Shown here: in pieces, positions 6,276-11,954 of the stretch
Numbering within the stretch: the stretch's first letter is position 1
Layout: each line of letters opens with the position of its first letter
From: JBOGEB01 sp050743125
GTDB lineage: Bacteria > Actinomycetota > Nitriliruptoria > Euzebyales > Egibacteraceae
Reading direction: 5' to 3'
DNA: 11,954 bases
Assembly: GCA_050743125.1 (NCBI GenBank)
Contig: JBOGEB010000133.1
Location: forward strand, 1 to 11,954
Position numbers and translations under genes: made by a program
Notes under the pieces: model-generated
The model's database searches: none
Told to the model about the DNA's origin: nothing
The model's input: the letters and a program-made list of their open reading frames with translations, nothing else

Positions 6276-7967
6276 CTACGGCATCGAAGGGCCGGGCTGA
6301 TGCGGGGAGTTGGCCGACAGGTCCGCCTCCAGCGCGTCGAGGTCGAGGATCCCGACCAGGCGGTCGGTGCCCTCAGCGAGCACGGTGAAGTTGTCGCCGC
6401 CATCGGCAAGGAAGCTGTTGACCGTGACGCGGTACCTGCTGGCGGGGTCGACGGGGGCGCCCCCGATGGTGATGGTGGACGCGTCCACCCGGTCCTGGCA
6501 CGGCGGGCGGCTGGCGCTCCAGGTATAGGAGAGCCCGTGCGAGGCCTGAAGGACACGGGATGACGGCTGGCCGCACCACTGCTGCTCGAGGAGGGCGTCG
6601 ATCTGGGCGCCGGTGAGCGTGAGCGTCACGAGGTGGTTGCCGAACGGCTGTACGGCGAAGGCCTCGCCGTAGGTCACCTCGCCGGGCGCCTCGCTGCCGC
6701 TGGGGGCGACGGTGAGGTCGGCACGGATGCCGCCAGGGTTGATGAACGCGACCACCGCGCCGCCCGCGCCGGGACCGGCGGTGGCCGACAACTGGGCGTC
6801 CGCGATCAGGGTGCCCAAGGCGGACTCGCCGGCCGTGTTGTCGGCGCGGGTGAGGTCGGCGGTGATCGTGCCGATCACCCGGTTGGCCACGGGGGCGGCG
6901 AGCTCGGCGTAGCGGGCGATCAGGTTGCGCAGGTCCGCCGCTCGGTCCACGTCGCGGGTGACGATCAGGTTGGCGGCACGGGCCGACACGACGTCCCGGC
7001 GCGCACGGTCGACGGTCAGCTCGATGGCGGTCACCAGGCGTCCGAAAGCGCTGGCGCTCGTGACGAGCTTGCCGTCGAGCCGGCAGTTGTAGGCCTGGTG
7101 GGTGTGGCCGCTGACCACCACGTCGACGGCGTCGCTCATGCGCCCGACGATGTCGACGATGGGCCCGGAGATGCCGGGGCACTCGTTGATGCCGCCGGGA
7201 GTCGCCCCGCCCTCGTGAAGGAGGACGACGACGGCTTCGACGCCCTGCTGCTGCAGCTCGGGAACCAACGCGTTCACGGTGTCGGCCTCGTCGCGGAACT
7301 CGAGGCCGCCCACGCCTCTAGGGGTGACCATCGTGGGCGTGGCCTCGAGGGTCATGCCGACGAAGGCCACCTTGACGCCTTTGAAGGCGCGCACCGCGTA
7401 GGGCGGGAACAGCGTCTCGCCGGTGCCCCGGTCGATCACGTTCGCGGCGAGGAAGCCGAACTTGGCGCCGCCGAAGCCGTCGCCGTCCGCACAGCCGTCC
7501 GTCGGGTGGCAGCCGCCCCCGCGCATCCGGCGCAGCTCGGCCGCGCCCTCGTCGAACTCGTGGTTCCCGACGGCGCCCAGATCCAGACCAAGGGTGTTCA
7601 TGGCCTCGATCGTGGGCTCGTCGTGGAACAGCGCAGACAGCAGCGGGCTGGCGCCGATCAGGTCGCCGGCCGACACCACCACCGTGTTGGGGTTGGTCGC
7701 TTTCCGCGCGCGGACATGCGTCGCGAGGTACTCGACGCCCCCGGCGGCGGTCCCCTCGACCTCGCCCGCGGCGCCGGAGGCAGGCTCGAGATGACCGTGG
7801 AGGTCGTTGATGGCCAACACCTGGACGTCAACGGTTCCATCGGGGCGGGCCAGCGCGCAACCGACGAGCAGGGCGGCAAGAGCGAGGGCGGCGACCGCAG
7901 CGGTCAGCCTGCGCAACGCAGAGCATGAGATCTCAAGAACTGTCTGAGAACGGTCTTGACGGGTCAC
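6276..7967 (-). CDS. Secreted 5'-nucleotidase / UshA-like metallophosphoesterase lipoprotein
   Basis: A 563-residue two-domain enzyme. The N-terminal calcineurin-like domain carries the dimetal motifs NDLHGHL (Asp55, His57), AGDLIGASP (Asp102), GNHEFD (Asn135, His136), LLHEGG (His251) and SGHTHQ (His288, His290). The C-terminal 5'-nucleotidase domain has NPGGIRADL (410-418), QPFGN (441-445) and FLADGGDNF (519-527), which shape the nucleotide pocket. It should dephosphorylate nucleotides or related phosphoesters outside the membrane for phosphate and nucleoside salvage. The signal region has two Arg, a hydrophobic run (LTAAVAALALAALLVGC) and the lipobox LVGC, so Cys37 should be lipidated. The start at GTG 7967 is chosen because AGGGAGGA lies 10 bases upstream and the gene then begins 23 bases after the PH-like gene. 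TTG 7916, giving a 20-residue signal, and ATG 8012, overlapping the neighbour, are alternatives. There is no C-terminal anchor. Confidence 0.92.
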   Translation of the reverse strand: MTRQDRSQTVLEISCSALRRLTAAVAALALAALLVGCALARPDGTVDVQVLAINDLHGHLEPASGAAGEVEGTAAGGVEYLATHVRARKATNPNTVVVSAGDLIGASPLLSALFHDEPTIEAMNTLGLDLGAVGNHEFDEGAAELRRMRGGGCHPTDGCADGDGFGGAKFGFLAANVIDRGTGETLFPPYAVRAFKGVKVAFVGMTLEATPTMVTPRGVGGLEFRDEADTVNALVPELQQQGVEAVVVLLHEGGATPGGINECPGISGPIVDIVGRMSDAVDVVVSGHTHQAYNCRLDGKLVTSASAFGRLVTAIELTVDRARRDVVSARAANLIVTRDVDRAADLRNLIARYAELAAPVANRVIGTITADLTRADNTAGESALGTLIADAQLSATAGPGAGGAVVAFINPGGIRADLTVAPSGSEAPGEVTYGEAFAVQPFGNHLVTLTLTGAQIDALLEQQWCGQPSSRVLQASHGLSYTWSASRPPCQDRVDASTITIGGAPVDPASRYRVTVNSFLADGGDNFTVLAEGTDRLVGILDLDALEADLSANSPHQPGPSMP

Positions 7968-7977
7968 CCGAAAGCGG

Positions 7978-7985
7978 TCCTCCCT
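7978..7985 (-). promoter_or_regulatory. Ribosome binding site proposed for the nucleotidase
   Basis: AGGGAGGA on the minus strand lies 10 bases before GTG 7967 and just past the stop of the upstream PH-like gene. It is the best Shine-Dalgarno near any of the three candidate starts. Confidence 0.5.
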
Positions 7986-7990
7986 ACCCG

Positions 7991-8452
7991 TCAAGCGCTT
8001 TCGCTCCGCCATCTCTGCATCGCAGTGACAATTTCTTCCTGAGCAATGGTGGAGCGTTTCGTCAGCAGCCCTTGTATCTTGACAACACAACCATTGCGGC
8101 GGTGCAAGAAGAGCTGCCTGGACAAACCCAGCGCGGTGAGCTCACGACGTCCCGACACGCCTGACAGCTCCGCATAGGGAAACGAAAAGTCCCTCAGGAA
8201 GCCCTTGTAGTACAGCAGGAGCACACGTGTTGAGGTTACGGCCATCAGCGCTTGGCTCCATTCTTGCTTGCCTATGCTGCTGCGGTAGCCGTTATTGTAC
8301 GCAATGAGGCATGACACCGTCTCAGCCGGATCCAGTAACGCAGTGAGCCGAGCGAGAAAAATCTCCTCCTCACCTCGGAGGAAATGGCCATGTTTAGGGC
8401 TATTGTGCTCGTTGTAGAGACCTTCCAGCTGGGTTTGAGTAGCCGCTATCAT
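7991..8452 (-). CDS. Small PH-domain-like (YokE-type) protein
   Basis: A 153-residue protein without signal peptide or membrane segment. The central part, ALMAVTSTRVLLLYYKGFL, then FSFPYAELSGVSGRRELTAL, then LFLHRRNGCVVKIQG, and a final helix (IVTAMQRW) follow the strand-rich pattern of bacterial PH domains of the YokE type. These bind lipids or proteins and have no enzymatic activity; the partner is unknown. I start at ATG 8452 because the longer frame back to 8677 adds 75 Arg/Ser-rich residues unlike any domain. AGGT lies 9 bases upstream, a modest ribosome site. Codon use is unlike the neighbours: a TTA Leu codon (residue 39), three ATA codons and many A/T third bases, which suggests recent transfer. 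It lies 23 bases before the nucleotidase and is probably in its operon. The PH call is a pattern match and moderately sure. Confidence 0.65.
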   Translation of the reverse strand: MIAATQTQLEGLYNEHNSPKHGHFLRGEEEIFLARLTALLDPAETVSCLIAYNNGYRSSIGKQEWSQALMAVTSTRVLLLYYKGFLRDFSFPYAELSGVSGRRELTALGLSRQLFLHRRNGCVVKIQGLLTKRSTIAQEEIVTAMQRWRSESA

Positions 8453-8810
8453 GACGTTATGACCTGACCTGGTAGAGGTCCTTGAACGGGTTCTCCTGCG
8501 GCAGCCGGTTGCTGGAGGGTCGCGCTCACGAGGGCGATCTCCCCGCCGTGGCCTGCTGGAGGAGCGAACAGAAACCCGGCTCGGTGATAGACACATCTCA
8601 AGACTTCTGGGGCAAGACCCGCCGAACGGCTGTTTCGGCGGACGGGCAAATGTAGCCCAGGACCAGCGAGCCCGCACTGGGGTGCGAGCGCCGATCCGGA
8701 TACCGGCCGGTCAGGCCCCCAGTAATTGGTTTGAGCCTCCCCGTCCATCCCCGTCCAGCCGCCTCAGCGGACAGGCAGCGAGTCGACGCGGTGCGGGGTA
8801 GACCGGACGG
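8453..8810. other. Divergent intergenic region between the PH-like and GH15 genes
   Basis: These 358 bases must contain promoters for both directions. I see no gene. There is an 8-bp hairpin CCGCCGAA/TTCGGCGG (8619-8641, loop 7) and a tandem 10-mer TCCCCGTCCA (8738-8757). GGGTAG at 8796-8801 resembles a SigB-type -10 but lies only 9 bases before the GH15 start and has no upstream GTTT partner. No convincing promoter can be named. Confidence 0.45.
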
Positions 8811-10748
8811 ATGAGCGAACGCTATCCACCCATCGGCGACTATGCCCTGCTCGCGGACTGCTTCTCGTCCGCGCTCGTGTCGAGGGCGTGCTCAGTGGAC
8901 TGGGCCTGCCTGCGGAGCTTCGACGCGGCGAGCGTGTTCGGGCGCCTGCTCGACTGGGAGCGCGGCGGGTTCTTCGCGCTCACGCCCGTCGACCAGACCG
9001 GGATCAGCAGGCGGTACCGGAACGATTCCCTCGTGCTCGAGACCACCGTGGCGACCTCATCCGGCCGCGCCCGCGTGCTCGACGCGTTCGCGATGCGACG
9101 AGGCGGCAGCCGGCGGCCCCGCTACCAGCTCCTCCGGGTCGTCGAGGGACTGGAGGGGAAGGTCGACTTCGACGTCGTCATCGAGCCGCGCTTCGACTAC
9201 GGCGAGCTGCGCCCGTGGCTGCGTCACCACCCCGACACCGGAGCATGGAGCGCGGTGGGGGGAGACAGCGCGCTCGTGCTGTCGCTCGCCTGCGAGCTCG
9301 ACCTGGTCGGATCGCAGGCGCGGCTGGTCGGGCGCCTGTCCGTCGAGGCCGGCGACCGCCGCGGGCTCTCCGTCGAGGCGCAGCTGCCCCACCTGCTGAA
9401 ACCGAACCCGTGCCCGCAGGAGGAGATCTTCCGGCGCCTGGACGAGACCCAGGCGTGGTGGGACCGCTGGGCCTCGGCGACCCGTGTGGACGGGCACTGG
9501 GACGAGGCGGTGCGTCGCTCGGCCGTCGTGCTCAAGGGCCTGACCTGCGCGCCGACCGGCGCGATGATCGCCGCGCCGACGACCTCGCTGCCAGAGGGCC
9601 TCGGCGGTGAGCGGAACTGGGACTACCGGTACGCGTGGATCCGCGACTCGACGCTCGCGCTCGCGGCGCTGTCGATCGTCGGCCACGACGAGGTCGCGCG
9701 AGGCTTCCGGGACTTCCTGATGCGCAGCGCCGCGGGGAGCGCACAGGACCTGCAGATCATGTACGGGGTGACCGGCCGGCGGAGCCTGCCCGAGATCGAG
9801 CTCGACCTCGACGGCTACCGCGGGTCGCGGCCGGTGCGGGTCGGCAACAGCGCCGCCAAACAGGTCCAACACGACATGTACGGGTACATCCTCAACACCG
9901 CGCACCTGTGGCGCCGCACGCACGAGGAGCTGGACCCGGACGAGTGGCGCTTCCTCAGCCAGCTCGTCGATGCCGCCGCCGACCGCTGGACGGCCCCAGA
10001 CCGTGGCATTTGGGAGATCCGCGGGGAGCCGCAGCACTTCACCAGCTCCAAGGTCATGCTGTGGGTCGCGCTCGACAGGGGCATCAAGACCGCGGAGGAG
10101 GCCGACTTCGCCGACGCGTCCCGGCTCGGGTGGTGGCGCAGAGTCCGTGACGAGATCCGCGAGGCGGTCGACCACCGGGGCGTGCATCCGACCGACGGCC
10201 ACTACGTGCAGGCGTTCGGCTCGACGGAGGTCGACGCCGCGCTCCTGCTGCTGCCCACGGTCGGCTACTGCGCCGCCACCGACGAGCGCATGGTCCGCAC
10301 CGTCGAGGCGATCCGCCGCGACTTGGCGGTGCCGCCGGACGGGTTCCTGCGCCGCTACCGCACCTCCAGCCACCACGACGGGCTGCGCGGCAGCGAGGGG
10401 ACCTTCCTGATGTGCACGTTCTGGCTGGTCGACGTGCTCGCGCTGCAGGGGCGGCTCGACGAGGCGAGCGCGTTGTTCGAGCGGCTGCTCACCTGCGGCA
10501 ACGACCTTGGGCTCTACGCCGAACAGTACGACCCCCACACGGGCGAGCTGCTCGGCAACTTCCCGCAGGCGTTCACGCACATGGCGCTGATCAACTCGGC
10601 CCACCAGTTGCGTGGAGGATCTCGGCCACCTGCGGCCGAGATCCTCCCCACACGTATCAGCCACGGCATGAGCGGGCTCTCCAGCGAAAGGCTCGTCACC
10701 CCAAGCTCGTCACCCCCAAGCTCGTCACCCCCAAGGAGACAGAAATGA
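8811..10748 (+). CDS. Glycoside hydrolase family 15 (glucoamylase/trehalase-like)
   Basis: A 645-residue cytosolic GH15 enzyme that should release glucose from alpha-linked glucans or trehalose by inversion. The start MSERYPPIGDYALLADC is the standard beginning of bacterial members, followed by the beta-sandwich and then an (alpha/alpha)6 barrel. Barrel motifs are NWDYRYAWIRDS (269-280), GIWEIRGEPQHFTSSK (399-414) with Glu402 the likely general acid, and LYAEQYDPHTGELLGNFPQ (568-586) with Glu571 the likely general base. In this family relatives include mycobacterial trehalase, so glucoamylase versus trehalase cannot be decided. Family similarity seems to end near INSAHQL (594-600). The last 45 residues are Ser/Pro/Arg-rich and are encoded by a terminator-like hairpin and tandem repeats, so the natural end may once have been near 10610. 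The stop overlaps the next start as ATGA, implying coupled translation. The ribosome site upstream of the ATG is weak. Confidence 0.92.
   Translation: MSERYPPIGDYALLADCFSSALVSRACSVDWACLRSFDAASVFGRLLDWERGGFFALTPVDQTGISRRYRNDSLVLETTVATSSGRARVLDAFAMRRGGSRRPRYQLLRVVEGLEGKVDFDVVIEPRFDYGELRPWLRHHPDTGAWSAVGGDSALVLSLACELDLVGSQARLVGRLSVEAGDRRGLSVEAQLPHLLKPNPCPQEEIFRRLDETQAWWDRWASATRVDGHWDEAVRRSAVVLKGLTCAPTGAMIAAPTTSLPEGLGGERNWDYRYAWIRDSTLALAALSIVGHDEVARGFRDFLMRSAAGSAQDLQIMYGVTGRRSLPEIELDLDGYRGSRPVRVGNSAAKQVQHDMYGYILNTAHLWRRTHEELDPDEWRFLSQLVDAAADRWTAPDRGIWEIRGEPQHFTSSKVMLWVALDRGIKTAEEADFADASRLGWWRRVRDEIREAVDHRGVHPTDGHYVQAFGSTEVDAALLLLPTVGYCAATDERMVRTVEAIRRDLAVPPDGFLRRYRTSSHHDGLRGSEGTFLMCTFWLVDVLALQGRLDEASALFERLLTCGNDLGLYAEQYDPHTGELLGNFPQAFTHMALINSAHQLRGGSRPPAAEILPTRISHGMSGLSSERLVTPSSSPPSSSPPRRQK
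10614..10647 (+). terminator. Terminator-like hairpin inside the GH15 reading frame
   Basis: GGAGGATCTCGGCC (10614-10627) and its exact complement (10634-10647) form a 14-bp stem with the loop ACCTGC. It lies just where similarity to GH15 ends but about 100 bases before the stop codon in this frame. It may be an old intergenic terminator now read through, or an attenuating structure ahead of the next gene. Confidence 0.55.
10692..10735 (+). repeat. Three tandem 14/15/15-base repeats at the GH15 3' end
   Basis: The unit is CTCGTCACCCCCAAG: copies at 10706-10720 and 10721-10735 are 15 bases, while the first at 10692-10705 lacks one C. They encode the SSSPPSSSPP tail. The last unit overlaps the ribosome site of the next gene. 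The one-base difference sets the frame: with five Cs in the first unit the GH15 frame would run into the next gene without a stop. Confidence 0.75.
10733..10738 (+). promoter_or_regulatory. Ribosome binding site of the 137-residue protein
   Basis: AAGGAG lies 6 bases before ATG 10745, inside the end of the GH15 gene. It supports separate initiation at 10745 rather than the longer open frame back to 10412. Confidence 0.75.
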
Positions 10749-11158
10749 CCGAGGCAGTGACAGTCGGCGTCCGTGAGGCCAACCTCTTCACGTTCACCGG
10801 CCGCAACGACACGCAGATCACGTACTCAACCACCAGCATCACCGGTGAGCCTCGGCTCAGCTACCACGACGCCACGCGTGACCAGAGCTTCAGCGGCGAC
10901 GACATCATGGTGGCCTCGAGCCCACTCGGCACGCTCGTGACGGTGACGCTGGAGATGATCCCTGACCTCTCCACGCTCACGGCCACGCTGGTCCTGCCGG
11001 GCATCAACCTCCGCAACGGCGAGAAGGTGCGCTTTCGGACCCTGGCGATCCTCACCACGAACCTGACGACCATCGGGGGACCCCAGTTCGTGACCGGCCC
11101 GCTGCAGACGTACGAGGTCGTGAAGCTCAGGGGCGTCGCTCAGCACGTCGAGTTCTAG
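10745..11158 (+). CDS. Uncharacterised all-beta protein, coupled to the GH15 gene
   Basis: I do not recognise a named family for this 137-residue protein. It starts MTEAVTVGVREANLFTFTGR and is rich in Thr, Val, Leu and Ile in alternating patterns (GTLVTVTLE, LSTLTATLVLPGINL, FRTLAILTTNLTTIGGPQF, QTYEVVKLRGVAQHVEF), which suggests a beta sandwich or barrel. It has no Cys, no signal peptide, no membrane segment and no obvious catalytic cluster. The start is well supported by AAGGAG 6 bases upstream, and ATGA overlaps the GH15 stop, so translation of the two is probably coupled. The same frame is open far upstream only because of high GC. A binding or structural role is possible but not shown. 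Confidence 0.8.
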   Translation: MTEAVTVGVREANLFTFTGRNDTQITYSTTSITGEPRLSYHDATRDQSFSGDDIMVASSPLGTLVTVTLEMIPDLSTLTATLVLPGINLRNGEKVRFRTLAILTTNLTTIGGPQFVTGPLQTYEVVKLRGVAQHVEF

Positions 11159-11217
11159 CCCGCGGAAGGGCAACGAGCGCGCCCTGCACAGTGCGGGTGG
11201 CCTCTCAGGTCGCTGAT

Positions 11218-11243
11218 GTTATTGCCGCGCTGGGCGTGGGTAG
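11218..11243 (+). promoter_or_regulatory. Possible SigB/SigF-type promoter of the SRPBCC gene
   Basis: GTTA (11218-11221), a 16-base spacer and GGGTAG (11238-11243) approach the actinobacterial general-stress consensus GTTT-N16-GGGTAT, 39 bases before the start codon. The fit is partial (3 of 4 and 5 of 6) and was found by eye. Confidence 0.35.
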
Positions 11244-11282
11244 AACGACACGGCCAATAACTCGACCCACAGGAGGATCGAC

Positions 11283-11732
11283 ATGGCTACGGTTCAGAAG
11301 ACCATCGAGGTGGACCAGCCGGTCACGACCGTCTACAACCAATGGACACAGTTCGAGTCGTTTCCCGAGTTCATGCGAGGAATCGAAGACGTCCGCCAAC
11401 TCGACGACAAGACGCTGCACTGGAAGGCCGACATCGGCTTCGTCACGCGGGAGTGGGACGCCGAGATCACCGAGCAGGTGCCCGACCGAACGATCGCCTG
11501 GCGGTCGATCGGCGACGTCCGCAACGACGGGCGGGTCAGCTTCCAGCCAGTTGTGGGCGACCGTACCCGGGTCATCGTCCGCCTTGACTACGACCCCCAC
11601 GGGTTCATGGAAAAAGCCGGGGACAAGCTCAACATCGTGGACCAGCGCGTGGAGGGCGACCTCAAGCGGTTCAAGGAGTTCATCGAGGGCCGAGGCCCCG
11701 AGACCGGCGCCTGGCGCGGAGAGATCCGCTAA
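11283..11732 (+). CDS. SRPBCC-family (START/polyketide cyclase-like) protein
   Basis: A 149-residue helix-grip protein. It opens with the first strand ATVQKTIEVDQPVTTVYNQW, then FESFPEFMRGIEDVRQLDD, in which FPEFM is typical of the cyclase/dehydrase and COQ10-like branch. Paired strands HWKADIGF, WDAEITEQVPDRTIAWRS and GRVSFQPV follow, and it ends in the long C-terminal helix VDQRVEGDLKRFKEFIEGRG. Members hold a hydrophobic ligand in the cavity; the ligand is unknown, and this short stand-alone form is common in actinobacteria as a presumed stress protein. It is cytosolic. The start is firm: AGGAGG (11271-11276) lies 6 bases upstream. A 124-base gap separates it from the previous gene and holds a possible stress promoter, so it is probably its own transcript, closed by the strong hairpin behind it. 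Confidence 0.9.
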   Translation: MATVQKTIEVDQPVTTVYNQWTQFESFPEFMRGIEDVRQLDDKTLHWKADIGFVTREWDAEITEQVPDRTIAWRSIGDVRNDGRVSFQPVVGDRTRVIVRLDYDPHGFMEKAGDKLNIVDQRVEGDLKRFKEFIEGRGPETGAWRGEIR

Positions 11733-11753
11733 CGACCTCCCGCTTCCAGGAGA

Positions 11754-11798
11754 TTCGTGGTCGTCTGCCGGACGAGGCGTCCGGCAGACGACCACGAA
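11754..11798 (+). terminator. 20-bp hairpin behind the SRPBCC gene
   Basis: TTCGTGGTCGTCTGCCGGAC (11754-11773) and its exact complement (11779-11798) enclose 5 bases, with one further G-C pair possible. It begins 21 bases after the stop codon. This is the strongest hairpin in the window and a likely transcript end, although no T tract follows. Confidence 0.75.
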
Positions 11799-11861
11799 CC
11801 GGAAGCCATCCTGTTTGAGAATGCGGTCCCGCCGACATCGCAGACGGGAACCAGCCGGCAC

Positions 11862-11954
11862 GTGAACGCCGCGCTCTCACCGGCCGCAGCGCCCGCGGCG
11901 GCGCTCCTGCCCCGGGCGCGCGACCAGCTGAGCCGTCTCGCCGACGTCTGCCTC
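11862..11954 (+). CDS. Possible start of a gene running off the window (weak)
   Basis: From GTG 11862 the frame is open to the edge for 31 codons (beginning VNAALSPAAAPAAALLPRAR and then DQLSRLADVCL). The Ala-rich start followed by an amphipathic stretch is compatible with a protein N-terminus, but the ribosome site is poor and no family is visible. GC-rich DNA gives open frames by chance. Confidence 0.25.
   Translation, partial: MNAALSPAAAPAAALLPRARDQLSRLADVCL

Noticed and set aside
6633..7928. 431-codon open frame on the plus strand
   Set aside because: It is antisense to the nucleotidase, whose motifs are all intact. The translation is low-complexity Gly/Val/Arg.
8796..8801. GGGTAG as a stress-type -10 for the GH15 gene
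   Set aside because: It lies too close to the ATG for a normal leader and has no GTTT-like box 16 bases upstream.
9057..10664. 535-codon open frame on the minus strand
   Set aside because: It is antisense to the GH15 gene, which has all its catalytic motifs; no family features appear in the antisense product.
10692..10735. CRISPR-like array
   Set aside because: The units are directly adjacent with no spacers, so this is a simple tandem repeat.
10412..10744. Upstream extension of the unknown gene to 10412
   Set aside because: It overlaps conserved GH15 sequence in another frame and is Arg/Ala-rich. ATG 10745 has its own AAGGAG.

Overview
The window is high-GC, densely coding bacterial chromosome. 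The gene families point to an actinobacterium: a 13E12/DUF222-type HNH protein, a bacterial GH15 alpha-glucosidase/trehalase-like enzyme, a UshA-like lipoprotein nucleotidase and a stress-type SRPBCC protein. The genus cannot be read from the sequence. It looks like ordinary accessory/metabolic chromosome. I see no phage, CRISPR, integrase, complete transposon, rRNA or complete tRNA, and no convincing new multi-gene system.

Layout. (1) 3-977, plus strand: the 3' part of a DUF222/HNH gene cut by the window edge. It ends at a hairpin (984-1011) and is followed by a second, diverged copy of its own last 171 bases (1074-1244). (2) A 17-bp hairpin (1455-1494) separates it from a convergent vanadium-haloperoxidase/PAP2-type gene on the minus strand (1523-2599). 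(3) About 830 bases without a convincing gene, partly less GC-rich, lead to a plus-strand amidase-signature enzyme (3438-4931). (4) Four minus-strand genes follow: a GNAT acetyltransferase (4937-5443, ending 5 bases from the amidase), a two-domain dimeric alpha/beta-barrel protein (5550-6152), a secreted 5'-nucleotidase lipoprotein (6276-7967), and upstream of it a small PH-domain-like protein with unusually AT-rich codons (7991-8452). The last two are 23 bases apart and probably cotranscribed. (5) A divergent 358-base gap precedes three plus-strand genes: GH15 glycosidase (8811-10748), an all-beta protein of unknown function overlapping its stop as ATGA (10745-11158), and an SRPBCC protein (11283-11732) with a possible SigB/SigF-type promoter and a 20-bp hairpin behind it. 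A weak partial ORF may run off the right edge.

The genes do not form one pathway. The most useful second looks are three. The first is the decay and partial duplication of the HNH gene, with the same 23-base Pro-coding repeat at two positions inside it. The second is the GH15/unknown junction, where a terminator-like hairpin and 14/15/15-base repeats lie inside the reading frame and one extra C would fuse the two genes. The third is the compositionally foreign PH-like gene. Translation starts were chosen mainly from Shine-Dalgarno positions and differ from the longest ORF for five minus-strand genes.
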